DNA of 64,000 nucleotides from Curtobacterium pusillum (GCF_013359865.1 NZ_JABMCE010000063.1:19333-83332); one strand, 5' to 3'. Shown: positions 37,003 through 47,332, counted from the stretch's first letter. The notes: generated by a model from the sequence alone, not told the origin. Numbers and translations are program-made.

Positions 37003-40000
37003 GTGCCCGAGCAGCCCCGCATCGCCGTCCTCGGACCGGTCATGGTCGAGGGCCCCGCCGGAGCGCCGACGTCCGTGCCGGGTGCCCTCGCGCGGTCGTT
37101 CCTCACCGCGCTGGTCCTGGCCCGCGGGCACGCCGTGACGACCGAGGCGCTCATCGACGAGCTCTGGCCCGACGACCGGCCCCGCGGTGCGCGTGCGGCT
37201 CTGCAGACCCTCGTGTCCCGGCTCCGACGCGGCGTCGCCGAGGGGCTCGTGGTGTCGACGAGCACCGGGTACGCCCTCGGCTGCGACCCCGACGACGTCG
37301 ACCTCGCACGCGCCGAACGGTGCGCCGCGGACCACGTCGACGCGGGAACGGCCCGCTCGGCGCTCGACCTGTGGCGGGGCAGCCCGGGCGACGACGTGGA
37401 CGGGGACCTCGGCGACGCCCTCGCCGAACGGGCCTCGGCGGCACGACGGGCGCTCCGGCGGGCACTCGGCACCGCCCTGCTCGACTCCGGGCACGCCGAC
37501 GAAGCCGTCGACCTCTGGACGGCGGAGGCGCAGGCGAACCCCTTCGACGAGGTCGCCGTCGCGGGCTGCATGCGCGCCCTGGTCGCCGCGGGACGGACCG
37601 CGGAGGCGCTCGCCGCCTTCGCGACGCACCGTGACCGCCTGGCCGACGAGCTCGGCGCGGACCCGTCCGCCGACCTGGTGCGGCTGAACGCCGAGCTGCT
37701 CCGCCGCTCGGCAGCCGACAGCGGGCGAGCGCGCCGCGTCGGGCTGCGGGCAGCGCCGAACGCGCTGGTCGGACGGGAGGCGGACCTCGCCACCGTCTCG
37801 GACCTCCTGTCCCGAAACCGGCTGGTCACGATCCTCGGCGCGGGCGGCCTCGGCAAGACCCGTCTCGCGCAGGCGGTCGCCGCGGGGGTGCCGCCGACCT
37901 GCGGCGTCGTGGTGTTCGAGCTCGCGCCGCTCGCCGCCGCCGAGGACATCGTCCCGGCGCTCGGCGCGCTCCTCGGCGTGGCCGAGTTCCGGTCCGCCCG
38001 GTCCTTGCGCGACGTGGTCGTCGCGGACCTGCAGACCCGAGTGGTCCGCGCCCTCGCCGACGGCCCGACCGTGCTCGTCCTCGACAACTGCGAGCACCTC
38101 GTCGCCGAGGTCGCCGCGTTCGCCGCCGACCTGCTCGCCGCGGACCCCGAGCTGCGCATCCTCACCACCTCGCGCGCCCCGCTCGCGATCGCCGGCGAGG
38201 TCGTGGCACCCCTCGCGCCCCTACCGGTCGAGGCCGACGGCGCCGCGGTCCGGCTGTTCACCGAGCGCGCCCGCGCCGCCCGGCCCGGAGCCGTCCTGCC
38301 CGTCGACACCGTCCGCCGGATCTGCACGCGGCTCGACGGGTCCCCGCTCGCGATCGAGCTGGCCGCAGCCCGCATCCGGGGCATGAGCATCGACGACATC
38401 GAGCGCCGGCTGGACGACCGGTTCGCGCTGCTCCGCGGCGGTGACCGCAACGCTCCGGAACGCCACCGCACGCTCCTCGCGGTCATCGAGTGGAGCTGGC
38501 GACTCCTCGACGAGGGAGCGCAGGGCCTCCTCACCCGGCTCGCGCTGTTCCCGGACGGCCTCGCGGTCGACGCCGTGGAGGCCGTCGCCGCGCCCGACCG
38601 CCGGGACGAGGCGCTCGACGACCTCGCCGAACTCGTCGAGCAGTCCCTCGTGCAGCTCGTCGAGCACGAGGGCGAACCCGTCCGCTACCGCCTGCTCGAG
38701 ACCGTCCGCGAGTTCGGGGCCGCGCGCCTCGACGAGCGCGGCACGACCGAGACCGTCCGGACGGCGATGATCCGGTGGGGCCGGGACTTCGCCGCCTCCC
38801 GCAACCTGTTCACGATCACCGGCGAGGCCCAGCTCGAACGGTTCCGCGAGGTCGGCCGGGAAGCCGACAACCTCGTGACGCTGCTCCGCTGGAGCCTCGG
38901 CGCCGACGACGGGTCCGCCGTCGCCCACCTGTTCGCCGCGCTCGGCGGCTTCTGGTCCCTGCGGGGCGCCCACGGCGAGGTCGTCGCGATCGCCCCCGAG
39001 ATCGTCCCCGTGCTCCGCCGGATGTCCCCGGAACCCGACGACCGCGCTGCCGTCGTGCTCGGACTCGTCGTCACCGGGGCGTCCGCCGCGTTCACCGACC
39101 GGCGTTCGGCGGCGCTCGCGATCTCGACGCTGCGCCGGACGATGCGCCGGGGGACGACCGGGTTCGCGGTGCTCGACGCCCAGGCCGCACTGCTGCTCAC
39201 CCTCGGACGGCCCGCCGTGGGGCACGCCCTGCTCGCCCGCTACCGGGACGACCCAGACCCCGGCGTCGCGTGTCTCGCCAACATGCTGAGCGCCCCGCTC
39301 GCCGAGAACGACGGCGACTTCGAGGACGCCCTCCGCTACGCGAAGCGGGCCGAAGCACTCGCGCGGATCACCGACGACGCCTGGACGACCGGATCCGGTG
39401 CGGTGACCATGACCCAGCTCCTCGCCCAGACCGGCCGGTACGCCGAGGCCCTGCAGGCGGCGGACGTGGCCCGCGAGCAGCTCGAGCGGTTCGGCGCCGA
39501 CGACGACCTCTACGAGATCGGTTGGACGGTCGGGCTCTGTGCCGCGTCCACCGGCGACGTCGTCCGCGCCAGGTCGATCGCCGCCGACCTGCAGCACCGC
39601 CCGGTCGAGGCGCGCGGCGGCTTCGACGGCGACCGTGCCCAGATCGGGGTCCTCGCCGTGGCGATCGGCGCCGAGTGCGCCCGCTGGGAGGGCGACCTCG
39701 CACGCGGCGCCGCCGAGTACGCCCGGGCATGGGAGTTCGTGCTGCCCTTCCGCAAGCAGACGCCGCACTGGACCCTGATGGCGGGCGCGGCCCGGATCGC
39801 GGCGGAGGACGAGACCGTGGCGGGCCTCCCCGACGGGGCCGAGCCGCGCCTCCTGGCCGAGCGCTCGCGCACCGTCGTCGCCCGTCGCCTGCGCGTCGGA
39901 GCGCTCGTGATGGTCCGCATCCACCCGTGGTGGCTCGACCTGCCCGTCATCGGGACCGCGTTCCTGGGACTGGCGCTCGCCGCGGTCCGTGCCGGCCGAC

Positions 40001-40212
40001 CCGACCACGCCGCCCGGTGCTGGTCGTTCGCGACGAGGCTCGGCTCGCGCCAGGACTTCGCCGTCCTGCAGCACGACCGGATGCGGCCGCTGCTCGCCGA
40101 CGCCGTCGGCGAGCCCCTGCTCGCGGACGCCGAGACGGCCTCGGCCGGATGGGACCGGGCCGAGGCCGTCTCGCGGGCGAGGCTCCTGCTCGAGGAGCTC
40201 CGCTTCAGCTGA
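37003..40212 (+). CDS. AfsR/SARP-type transcriptional regulator with NB-ARC ATPase
   Basis: This 1069-residue protein has an OmpR-like winged helix at about 5-95 (ALIDELWPDDRPRGARAALQTLVSRLRR) and a bacterial transcriptional activator domain at 96-238 (WTAEAQANPFDEVAVAGCMRALVAAGR). An NB-ARC/STAND ATPase follows, with Walker A GAGGLGKT at 279-286 and Walker B VLVLDN near 357-362. The C-terminal half is helical and TPR-like. Such proteins activate secondary-metabolite or resistance genes in actinomycetes. Leaderless GTG start. The neighbouring FUSC exporter and DrrAB-like pump are plausible targets, but the signal and targets are unknown. It faces the pump genes tail to tail. Confidence 0.88.
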   Translation: MPEQPRIAVLGPVMVEGPAGAPTSVPGALARSFLTALVLARGHAVTTEALIDELWPDDRPRGARAALQTLVSRLRRGVAEGLVVSTSTGYALGCDPDDVDLARAERCAADHVDAGTARSALDLWRGSPGDDVDGDLGDALAERASAARRALRRALGTALLDSGHADEAVDLWTAEAQANPFDEVAVAGCMRALVAAGRTAEALAAFATHRDRLADELGADPSADLVRLNAELLRRSAADSGRARRVGLRAAPNALVGREADLATVSDLLSRNRLVTILGAGGLGKTRLAQAVAAGVPPTCGVVVFELAPLAAAEDIVPALGALLGVAEFRSARSLRDVVVADLQTRVVRALADGPTVLVLDNCEHLVAEVAAFAADLLAADPELRILTTSRAPLAIAGEVVAPLAPLPVEADGAAVRLFTERARAARPGAVLPVDTVRRICTRLDGSPLAIELAAARIRGMSIDDIERRLDDRFALLRGGDRNAPERHRTLLAVIEWSWRLLDEGAQGLLTRLALFPDGLAVDAVEAVAAPDRRDEALDDLAELVEQSLVQLVEHEGEPVRYRLLETVREFGAARLDERGTTETVRTAMIRWGRDFAASRNLFTITGEAQLERFREVGREADNLVTLLRWSLGADDGSAVAHLFAALGGFWSLRGAHGEVVAIAPEIVPVLRRMSPEPDDRAAVVLGLVVTGASAAFTDRRSAALAISTLRRTMRRGTTGFAVLDAQAALLLTLGRPAVGHALLARYRDDPDPGVACLANMLSAPLAENDGDFEDALRYAKRAEALARITDDAWTTGSGAVTMTQLLAQTGRYAEALQAADVAREQLERFGADDDLYEIGWTVGLCAASTGDVVRARSIAADLQHRPVEARGGFDGDRAQIGVLAVAIGAECARWEGDLARGAAEYARAWEFVLPFRKQTPHWTLMAGAARIAAEDETVAGLPDGAEPRLLAERSRTVVARRLRVGALVMVRIHPWWLDLPVIGTAFLGLALAAVRAGRPDHAARCWSFATRLGSRQDFAVLQHDRMRPLLADAVGEPLLADAETASAGWDRAEAVSRARLLLEELRFS

Positions 40213-41043
40213 TCACGCCTTCCGCATGTACGCGCGGACGGTCAGCGGCGCGAACACCGCCACGATCACGGCGGCGCCGAGCAGGCTGATCCAGAGATCG
40301 CCCGTCACGGTGCCGTGGTTGACCAGGTCGCGCACGGCGGTGACGAGGTGCGACACCGGGTTGACGTCGACGAACCACTTCAGCCAGCTCGGCAGGGTGT
40401 CGGCCGGCACGAACGCGTTCGACAGGAACGTCAGCGGGAACAGGATCATCATCGAGATGCCCTGCACGCTCGACGCGGTGCGGGCGATGACGCCGAAGAA
40501 CGCGAAGATCCAGCTGACGGCCCACGCGCTCGCGACGACGAGCAGGCCGGCGCCGACCAGGGCGAGGAACCCGCCCTCCGGACGCAGACCCATGATCCAG
40601 CCCATCACGAACGTGAGCGTCGTGGCGATCGCGTACCGGACCGTGTCGGCGAGGAGCGCTCCGGCGAGCGGGGCGATCCGGGCGATCGGCAGGGAACGGA
40701 AGCGATCGAACACGCCCTTGTCCATGTCCTCACGGAGCTGGACGCCGGTCACGACGGACGCCGTGATGACGGTCTGCACGAGGATGCCCGGGATGATCGT
40801 CGGCAGGTAGCTGCCCACGTCGCCGGCGATCGCACCGCCGAAGATGTACGTGAACATCAGCGTGAAGAGGATCGGCTGGAACGTCACGTCGAACAGCTGC
40901 TCGGGCGTGCGCCGGACCTTCACCAGGCCGCGGTACGCCATCGTGAAGGACTGCCGGATCGTCGCGCCGAGCCCGGAGCCGCCGATGCCGGGGCGCGGGG
41001 TGATGCGGGGAGCCGATGTCGGGGTGGGGGCGATGGTGGTCAT
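40213..41043 (-). CDS. ABC-2 type exporter permease, DrrB-like
   Basis: The 276-residue permease has six membrane helices. It contains TPEQLFDVTFQPILFTLMFTYIFGGAI and the DrrB-type motifs DMDKGVFDRFRSLPIAR and LTFLSNAFVPADTLPSWLKWFVDVNPVSHL. ATG at 41043 (minus strand) overlaps the stop of the ATPase gene by four bases, so the two are translationally coupled. Family members export drugs such as daunorubicin; the substrate here is unknown. It ends one base past the regulator gene, in convergent order. Confidence 0.9.
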   Translation of the reverse strand: MTTIAPTPTSAPRITPRPGIGGSGLGATIRQSFTMAYRGLVKVRRTPEQLFDVTFQPILFTLMFTYIFGGAIAGDVGSYLPTIIPGILVQTVITASVVTGVQLREDMDKGVFDRFRSLPIARIAPLAGALLADTVRYAIATTLTFVMGWIMGLRPEGGFLALVGAGLLVVASAWAVSWIFAFFGVIARTASSVQGISMMILFPLTFLSNAFVPADTLPSWLKWFVDVNPVSHLVTAVRDLVNHGTVTGDLWISLLGAAVIVAVFAPLTVRAYMRKA

Positions 41044-42035
41044 GCGTTGCTCCCTTCGAGCTCGCGTCGGGCATCGTCGGCCGCTTCCGCGTCCACCGGC
41101 TTGCCCGTGATCGTCAAGAACACCTCGTCGAGCGTCGGCTTCTGCACGCTCATCTCGGCGAGGGAGATGCCGGCCTCGCGGAACGACACGAGGAGGTCGG
41201 TCACGCCGTCCGGGTCGGACATCGGAGCGGTCAGGCGGGAACCCTCGGGGCTGGCCACCGCGTCGACGCCGAGCGTGTTCCGGACGATCGCCCGCGCCGC
41301 GTCGAGCCGGAGCCCGTCGGTCAGTCGGAGGTGCAGCGACGACGATCCGATGCTCGCCTTGAGCTCGTCGCCGGTGCCCTCGGCGACGACGCGGCCGTGG
41401 TCGATCACGGCGATGCGGTCGGCGAGCTGGTCGGCCTCGTCGAGGTACTGCGTCGTCAGCAGGACGGTCGAGCCGGTCGCGACGAGCTCCCGGATCGTGT
41501 CCCACATCTGCGCGCGGGTGCGGGGGTCCAGGCCCGTCGTCGGCTCGTCGAGGAAGATGAGCGGCGGCTGCGCGATCAGGCTTGCGGCGAGGTCGAGGCG
41601 ACGACGCATGCCGCCGGAGAAGTTCTTCAACGGGCGAGCGGCCGCCTCGGTCAGCCCGAAGCGCTCGAGCAGCTCGGCGGACTTGCGCTTCGACTCGGCA
41701 CGGCTCAGACCGAGCAGCCGCGAGAAGATGACGAGGTTCTCGGTCGCGCTGAGCGTCTCGTCGACGCTGGCGTACTGCCCGGTCACGCCGATGAGGGAGC
41801 GGACGAGCTGGGCCTCACGGCGGACGTCGTGGCCGAAGATGCGGGCTTCGCCGGCGTCCGCCTTGAGCAGCGTCGCCAGCACGGAGATCGTGGTGGTCTT
41901 CCCGGCGCCGTTGGGACCGAGCACGCCGTAGACCGTGCCGGCCTCCACACGGAGGTCGACACCGTCCACTGCGCGGTTCGTCCCGAAGGTCTTGACGAGG
42001 CCGGAGGCCTCCACCGCGAGCGGTGTGGTGGTCAT
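41040..42035 (-). CDS. ABC exporter ATP-binding protein, DrrA-like
   Basis: The 331-residue ATPase has Walker A GPNGAGKT (40-47), the signature FSGGMRRRLDLA (139-150), Walker B LIFLDE (159-164) and an additional DrrA-type C-terminal domain ending in KPTLDEVFLTITGKP. It energises the adjacent permease. ATG at 42035 was chosen, with AAGGA nine bases upstream; the frame extends further upstream without support. The operon is divergent from truA. Confidence 0.92.
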   Translation of the reverse strand: MTTTPLAVEASGLVKTFGTNRAVDGVDLRVEAGTVYGVLGPNGAGKTTTISVLATLLKADAGEARIFGHDVRREAQLVRSLIGVTGQYASVDETLSATENLVIFSRLLGLSRAESKRKSAELLERFGLTEAAARPLKNFSGGMRRRLDLAASLIAQPPLIFLDEPTTGLDPRTRAQMWDTIRELVATGSTVLLTTQYLDEADQLADRIAVIDHGRVVAEGTGDELKASIGSSSLHLRLTDGLRLDAARAIVRNTLGVDAVASPEGSRLTAPMSDPDGVTDLLVSFREAGISLAEMSVQKPTLDEVFLTITGKPVDAEAADDARRELEGSNA

Positions 42036-42134
42036 ACGCTCAGGTCCTTCCTGGTGACTCGACGCGGTTCGTCGATGTCGGTGACGATCGTGCCGCGGGA
42101 CGCTCACGTGACACTGACGCGTCGCTGACGTCGC

Positions 42135-42140
42135 TACCGT
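42135..42140 (+). promoter_or_regulatory. -10 box for leaderless truA
   Basis: TACCGT is followed by six bases and then GTG 42147. Confidence 0.6.
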
Positions 42141-42146
42141 TGGGGT

Positions 42147-43034
42147 GTGAGTGAGACGGGTGTGCGGCTACGGCTCGACATCGCCTACGACGGTGCGGCG
42201 TTCTCCGGGTGGGCCCGGCAGCCCGGGCTGCGGACCGTGCAGGGCGCGCTCGAGACCGCGCTCGCCACGGTGTTCACCCGCTGGGGTGAACCGCCGCAGC
42301 TCACCGTCGCGGGGCGCACCGACGCGGGGGTGCACGCCACCGGGCAGGTCGCGCACCTCGACCTGTCGGCGGAGCAGTGGGATGCACTCCGGGGGAAGCG
42401 CGGGTCGGGGCGCTCGCCGCTGGACGGCCTGGTCAAACGCGTCAACGGCATCGCGGCACCGGAGGGCGACGTCGTCGTCACCCGGGCGTCGGTCGCGCCC
42501 GACGGGTTCGACGCCCGGTTCTCCCCGCTCTGGCGGCGCTACTCGTACCGGATCGCGGACGCCGACGCCCCGCACGACCCACGTCGGCGGGGGCACACCG
42601 TCTGGCACCCGACGCGTCTGGACCCGGCGGCGATGGAGCGCGGGGCGCTGCGGCTGCTGGGGCTGCACGACTTCGCGACCTTCTGCAAGCCGCGCGAGGG
42701 CGCGACCACGATCCGGACGCTGCAGGAGTTCCGCTGGGACCGCGAGCCGGACGGGGTGCTGGTGGCGCGCCTCCAGGCCGATGCCTTCTGCCACTCCATG
42801 GTGCGTGCGATGGTGGGGGCGACCATCGCGGTCGGCGAGGGCCGCTTCGGCGCCGACCGGCTCGAGGAACTGCGCGTCGCCGAGACACGGACGAGCGAGT
42901 TCAAGGTCGCGCCGGCGAAGGGCCTGACGCTGACCGAGGTGGGGTACCCCGCGGACGACGAGCTCGCGGCGCGGGCGTCGCAGACGCGGGCGCGGCGCGG
43001 GGCGGCCGACGGCGGCGGTACCGTCGGGGGATGA
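42147..43034 (+). CDS. truA: tRNA pseudouridine(38-40) synthase
   Basis: The 295-residue enzyme converts uridines 38-40 of tRNA anticodon arms to pseudouridine. The catalytic aspartate is Asp59 in VAGRTDAGVHATGQV, and DIAYDGAAFSGWARQP lies at the start. The C-terminal tail after residue 275 is a low-complexity Ala/Arg extension. truA often sits next to rplQ and rplM; here accessory genes separate them. Its stop overlaps the start of the next gene. Confidence 0.96.
   Translation: MSETGVRLRLDIAYDGAAFSGWARQPGLRTVQGALETALATVFTRWGEPPQLTVAGRTDAGVHATGQVAHLDLSAEQWDALRGKRGSGRSPLDGLVKRVNGIAAPEGDVVVTRASVAPDGFDARFSPLWRRYSYRIADADAPHDPRRRGHTVWHPTRLDPAAMERGALRLLGLHDFATFCKPREGATTIRTLQEFRWDREPDGVLVARLQADAFCHSMVRAMVGATIAVGEGRFGADRLEELRVAETRTSEFKVAPAKGLTLTEVGYPADDELAARASQTRARRGAADGGGTVGG
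43019..43024 (+). promoter_or_regulatory. -10 box inside truA for the next leaderless gene
   Basis: TACCGT within the last codons of truA is followed by six bases and then ATG 43031. Confidence 0.5.
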
Positions 43035-43777
43035 GCTCCCGCGAACCCCGGTCCGTCGTCTCCGTCGCACCCGGGGTGGTCTTCGTCGAGGGGCCCGTCT
43101 CGAACTGGGTCGTGCTCGCCGAGGAGGACGGCGTCGCCCTCATCGACGCCGGCTACCCGGCCGACACCGACCTCGTGCTGGACACCGTCCGGTACGCCGG
43201 CCACGACCTCGACGACCTGCGCCGCGTGTACGTCACGCACGGGCACGTCGACCACGTCGGCGGCATCCCCGGCATCCTCTCGCGCCACCCGCACGTCGAG
43301 GTGCTGGCGCACGCCGACGAGCTCGCCGGTGTGCGCGGACCGGAGCGGCAGCAGGTGACCCCGGCCGAGATCGGGGGACGGCTGGCGTCGCCCCGGGTCC
43401 TCCGGTGGCTCGCTCGCGCGATCCGCGCCGACGCGCTCCGGCCGACCGCCGTGCCGACCGCGCGGGCGTTCACGGGCGAGGACTTCGCCGGCCGGGCGAT
43501 CAGCCCGCTGCCCGCCGCCGGGCACACCGTCGGGTCGACCGCCTACCTGCTGCCGGCGGCCGACGCGATCGTCACCGGGGACGCCGTCGTCTCGCGGCAC
43601 GACACGCAGCCCGCGTCCTGGGGGCCGCGACCGCGCATGATCACGCCGTTCTTCACGGCCGACCAGGACGCTGCGCTCGAGTCCGCCCGTGCGCTGCCGA
43701 TCCCGGAGATCCTGCTCCCGGGGCACGGGCCGGCCGTGCACCGGGTCGGACGGGAGTGGTTGCCCGTCACTGCGTGA
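43031..43777 (+). CDS. metallo-beta-lactamase-fold hydrolase
   Basis: The 248-residue protein has the metal-binding motif HGHVDH (His70, His72, Asp74, His75), a later His in AAGHTVGSTAYLL, an Asp in TGDAVV and a His in LPGHGPAV. The fold includes glyoxalase II and lactonases; the substrate cannot be told from the sequence. ATG 43031 overlaps the truA stop by four bases, yet a -10 box inside truA suggests it can be transcribed alone. Confidence 0.9.
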   Translation: MSSREPRSVVSVAPGVVFVEGPVSNWVVLAEEDGVALIDAGYPADTDLVLDTVRYAGHDLDDLRRVYVTHGHVDHVGGIPGILSRHPHVEVLAHADELAGVRGPERQQVTPAEIGGRLASPRVLRWLARAIRADALRPTAVPTARAFTGEDFAGRAISPLPAAGHTVGSTAYLLPAADAIVTGDAVVSRHDTQPASWGPRPRMITPFFTADQDAALESARALPIPEILLPGHGPAVHRVGREWLPVTA

Positions 43778-43835
43778 GCGGGTCCGCCGGAGTGCGGACG
43801 CCGTGTCCCCCGCTCTGGGCGTCGTCCCCGCCATG

Positions 43836-43879
43836 ATTCACCTGATCGCAACCTGAGTGACCGGTCAGCTGTGTAGCGT
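43836..43879 (+). promoter_or_regulatory. PHO-box-like direct repeats and -10 box before the secreted nuclease
   Basis: Two 11-bp units, ATTCACCTGAT (43836-43846) and CGCAACCTGAG (43847-43857), are followed by the palindrome TGACCGGTCA (43858-43867) and a TAGCGT -10 box (43874-43879). A -35 box is missing where the second repeat lies, as expected for an activator-dependent promoter. The 11-bp spacing resembles PhoP sites in streptomycetes. Confidence 0.4.
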
Positions 43880-43911
43880 CCGAGGGTCTCGTCCCCGGAC
43901 CGAAGGTCATC

Positions 43912-46641
43912 ATGCACAGAACCATCGGGCGCACCGTCCTCTGCGCCACCGCGGCCGCAGCCCTCGTCGCTGCACCGCTCGTAACCGTCACCACTGCTTC
44001 CGCGAACCCCGCCGGCACCGGTCTCGTCATCGAGGAGGCCTACCTCAAGGGCGGCAGCGCGAACCAGCCGTACATGAACAAGTTCGTCGAACTCGGGAAC
44101 CCGACCGACAGCCCCGTCAGCGTCGACGGCTGGTCGGTGCAGTACCGCTCGGCGACCGGTTCCGGCGCCCCGAGCGTCGGGAAGCTCACCGGCACGGTCC
44201 CCGCGCACGGCACCTACCTCGTGCAGATGGGGTCGAACGGCACGAACGGGCAAGCCCTCCCCGAACCCGACGCCGTCACCGGCCTGAACCCGTCCGGCTC
44301 GACCGGCACGCTCGTCCTCGCGGACCAGGCGACGGCGCTGTCGCTGCCCACCGGGTCGATCGCGGCCGGCACCGCGGGCGTCGTCGACCTGCTCGGCTAC
44401 GGCACCTCGAACACCTTCGAGACCGCGGTCGCGACGGCCGGCACGGCGAACTCCGTGCCGGACGGCCTCACCCGTCAGGGCACGACCGACACTGACTCGA
44501 ACGCGGACGACTTCACGGTCACCGACACCGTCACCCCGGAGAACGCGGCCGGCGAGACCGCGCAGCCGACGGACCCGACCGACCCCACGGACCCGACCGA
44601 CCCCACGGACCCGACCGACCCGGGGACGCCCGCGACACCGGCCGAGCAGGTCACCATCGCGCAGCTGCAGGGCACGAGCGACGCCTCGCCGTACGTCGGC
44701 AAGACCGTCCGCACCGACGGCGTCGTCACCGCGGTGTACGCCACCGGCGGGTTCAACGGCTACACGGTCCAGACCGCCGGCACCGGCGGGGCGCTCGGCC
44801 TCGCGGAGCACACCGCCTCCGACGCCGTGTTCGTCTACTCCGCAGCCACCGCGGCGAGCGTCGAGGTCGGCGACGCCGTCCGGCTCACGGGCACCGTGTC
44901 CGAGTACAACGGGCTGACCGAGCTCACGGTGCCGTCCGCCGCCGGCCTCGAGGAGCTGCCGAAGGACGGCGTCGCCCCGCCCGTCCCGGCCACGCTCACC
45001 TTCCCGCGCACCGATGCGCAGCGCGAGTCGCTCGAGAGCATGCTCGTCGCGCCGCAGGGCGACTACACCGTCGCGGACGACTACACGACGAACCAGTACG
45101 GCGAGGTCGTCCTCGCCACGGGGAAGCAGCGGCTCCTCCAGCCCACCGAGGTCGCCCGTCCGGGCAGCGCCGAGGCCGCCGCGGTGACCGCAGACAACGC
45201 CGCCCGCACGGTCGTCCTCGACGACGGCGCGAGCACGAACTTCCTCAGCGCCGCGAACCAGTCGATCCCGGTCTCCTGGCTCACCCAGGGCCCGGTGACG
45301 GTCGGCGCCGCCGCCACGTTCTCGAAGCCGGTCGTCCTCGACTACCGTAACGACGCCTGGAAGTTCCAGCCGACCGCGCCGATCACCGGCGCGACCCCGG
45401 CGGCGGACCTGCCCGCGGCGTTCTCGAACGTCCGCACGACGGCGCCCGAGAACGTCGGCGGCGACATCCGCCTCGCCGGGTTCAACGTCCTGAACTACTT
45501 CCCGACGACCGGTGACCAGCTCACCGGCTGCACGTACTACACCGACCGTGACGGCGACCCCGTCACCGTGCGCGGCGGCTGCGACGCCCGCGGTGCCGCG
45601 AACGCCGACGACCTCGGCCGCCAGCAGGTGAAGATCGTGAAGGCGATCAACGCCCTCGGCGCCGACGTCGTCTCCCTCGAGGAGATCGAGAACTCGGCCC
45701 GCTTCGGCCAGGACCGCGACGCCGCCGTGGCCACCCTCGTCGCCGCGCTCAACGCCGCGACCGGCAAGGACACCTGGGCGTACGCGAAGTCGCCGTCGAA
45801 GCTGCCCGCCAGCGAGGACGTCATCCGCCTCGCCCTCATCTACAAGAAGGACCGCGTGCAGCCCGTCGGCTCCTCGACGATCCTGACCGACTCCGCGGCG
45901 TTCACGAACGCCCGGCAGCCGCTCGCGCAGGCCTTCGCACCGGTCGGGTCGAAGCCCGGCAAGGGCAAGGGCAAGGGCGCGCAGGAGCCGAGCAAGGCGG
46001 ACACGTTCCTCGTCATCGCGAACCACTTCAAGTCGAAGGGTTCCGGCGAGGGCGTCGACGCCGACCAGGGCGACGGCCAGGGTGCCTCGAACAACTCGCG
46101 CGTCGAGCAGTCGAAGGCGCTCGTGGCCTTCTCGACGGCGATGCAGCAGCAGGCCGGCACCGACAAGGTGTTCATGCTCGGCGACTTCAACGCCTACAGC
46201 CAGGAGGACCCGGTCACGGTCCTCGACGACGCCGGCTACACGGACCTCGGTCCGACGAAGGACGCCTCCGAGTGGTCCTACGTGTTCAGTGGCCTGAGCG
46301 GTTCGCTCGACCACGTGTTCGCGTCGCCCGCCGCGCTGAAGACCGTCACGGGCGTGGACATCTGGAACATCAACTCGGTCGAGTCGGTCGGCCTGGAGTA
46401 CAGCCGCTACGACTACAACGTCACCGACCTGTACCGCGACGACGTGTACCGCGCGAGCGACCACGACCCGATCCTCGTCGGCATCGACCTGCCGGGCGTC
46501 CCCGCGCCGGGGGAGGGCGGCAACGGGAACGGGAACGGGAACGGCGACGGCCACGGGAACGGTCACGGCCACGGCGCGATCGCGGACGCGATCGCAGCGG
46601 TCGCCGGGCTCATCGCGTGGCTGCGGGGCCTGTTCGGCTGA
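43912..46641 (+). CDS. secreted ExeM/NucH-type endonuclease with lamin-tail domain
   Basis: The 909-residue protein starts with a Sec signal peptide (about 1-32, ending ASANP). A lamin-tail domain follows (about 35-190, [26 protein letters not shown]), then a Thr-Asp-Pro repeat linker, an OB-fold region (245-345) and the nuclease domain (about 515-870). Catalytic motifs are [29 protein letters not shown] and SDHDP. The C-terminus is an Asn/Gly/His linker and a 20-residue hydrophobic helix, which could hold it at the surface. ExeM-type enzymes degrade extracellular DNA for phosphate or biofilm turnover. The PHO-box-like site upstream fits that role. No sortase motif is present. Confidence 0.92.
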   Translation: MHRTIGRTVLCATAAAALVAAPLVTVTTASANPAGTGLVIEEAYLKGGSANQPYMNKFVELGNPTDSPVSVDGWSVQYRSATGSGAPSVGKLTGTVPAHGTYLVQMGSNGTNGQALPEPDAVTGLNPSGSTGTLVLADQATALSLPTGSIAAGTAGVVDLLGYGTSNTFETAVATAGTANSVPDGLTRQGTTDTDSNADDFTVTDTVTPENAAGETAQPTDPTDPTDPTDPTDPTDPGTPATPAEQVTIAQLQGTSDASPYVGKTVRTDGVVTAVYATGGFNGYTVQTAGTGGALGLAEHTASDAVFVYSAATAASVEVGDAVRLTGTVSEYNGLTELTVPSAAGLEELPKDGVAPPVPATLTFPRTDAQRESLESMLVAPQGDYTVADDYTTNQYGEVVLATGKQRLLQPTEVARPGSAEAAAVTADNAARTVVLDDGASTNFLSAANQSIPVSWLTQGPVTVGAAATFSKPVVLDYRNDAWKFQPTAPITGATPAADLPAAFSNVRTTAPENVGGDIRLAGFNVLNYFPTTGDQLTGCTYYTDRDGDPVTVRGGCDARGAANADDLGRQQVKIVKAINALGADVVSLEEIENSARFGQDRDAAVATLVAALNAATGKDTWAYAKSPSKLPASEDVIRLALIYKKDRVQPVGSSTILTDSAAFTNARQPLAQAFAPVGSKPGKGKGKGAQEPSKADTFLVIANHFKSKGSGEGVDADQGDGQGASNNSRVEQSKALVAFSTAMQQQAGTDKVFMLGDFNAYSQEDPVTVLDDAGYTDLGPTKDASEWSYVFSGLSGSLDHVFASPAALKTVTGVDIWNINSVESVGLEYSRYDYNVTDLYRDDVYRASDHDPILVGIDLPGVPAPGEGGNGNGNGNGDGHGNGHGHGAIADAIAAVAGLIAWLRGLFG
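44569..44622 (+). repeat. 18-bp tandem repeat encoding Thr-Asp-Pro linker
   Basis: ACGGACCCGACCGACCCC occurs three times (the last copy with one change) and encodes the TDPTDP linker of the secreted nuclease. Confidence 0.9.
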
Positions 46642-46657
46642 CGGACCGTCACCACCT

Positions 46658-46705
46658 GACGGACTGGAGGCGCGGTGCCAGCCGGCACCGCGCCTCCAGT
46701 CCGTC
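46658..46705 (+). repeat. dispersed palindromic repeat, copies 5-6: 22-bp perfect hairpin
   Basis: Arms 46658-46679 and 46684-46705 are perfectly complementary over 22 bases with a four-base loop (AGCC), and each contains CTGGAGGCGCGGTGC. It begins 17 bases after the nuclease stop and may terminate that gene. It is the best-preserved member of the family here. Confidence 0.9.
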
Positions 46706-46715
46706 CCGGCGTCCG

Positions 46716-46745
46716 TTCGACAAGGCGAGTCGCGTCGGGTAGGCT
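46716..46745 (+). promoter_or_regulatory. promoter of rplM-rpsI
   Basis: TTCGAC (46716-46721) and TAGGCT (46740-46745) are 18 bases apart, about 140 bases before the rplM start. Confidence 0.5.
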
Positions 46746-46885
46746 CTCACCTTGGTCTGCGCGCCCCGTGCGCCGGACAGTCAGATGAGCCCTCCACCGG
46801 GCCGTTCCCGCAGGCATCGCCCGCGAGAACACCCACCGGAGCGGGATTCACGGACTCCTCACCTCGACACGAAAGCAGCACTCCT

Positions 46886-47332
46886 GTGACTCGCACGTTC
46901 TCACCGAAGCCGGCAGACGTCCAGCACGACTGGATCGTCATCGACGCGACCGACGTCGTCCTCGGCCGCCTCGCCACCCACGCCGCCGCGCTCCTCCGTG
47001 GCAAGCACAAGGCCACCTTCGCCCAGCACATGGACATGGGTGACTACGTCATCATCGTGAACGCGGACAAGGTCGCCCTGACCGGCTCCAAGCTCGCGAA
47101 GAAGGTCTACTACCGTCACTCGGGCTACCCGGGCGGCCTCACGGCGACCTCCTACCCGGAGATGCTCGAGAAGCACCCGACCCGCGCCGTCGAGAAGGCG
47201 ATCCGCGGCATGCTCCCGAAGAACACCCTCGGTCGCGAGCAGCTCAAGAAGCTCAAGGTCTACGCAGGCGCTGAGCACCCCCACGCCGCGCAGCAGCCCA
47301 AGGCGTACACCTTCGACCAGGTCGCTCAGTAA
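46886..47332 (+). CDS. rplM: 50S ribosomal protein L13
   Basis: The 148-residue protein is an early 50S assembly protein. [39 protein letters not shown] and [25 protein letters not shown] are diagnostic. The start is GTG 46886 after a GAAAGCAG site. It precedes rpsI by 38 bases. Confidence 0.98.
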   Translation: MTRTFSPKPADVQHDWIVIDATDVVLGRLATHAAALLRGKHKATFAQHMDMGDYVIIVNADKVALTGSKLAKKVYYRHSGYPGGLTATSYPEMLEKHPTRAVEKAIRGMLPKNTLGREQLKKLKVYAGAEHPHAAQQPKAYTFDQVAQ

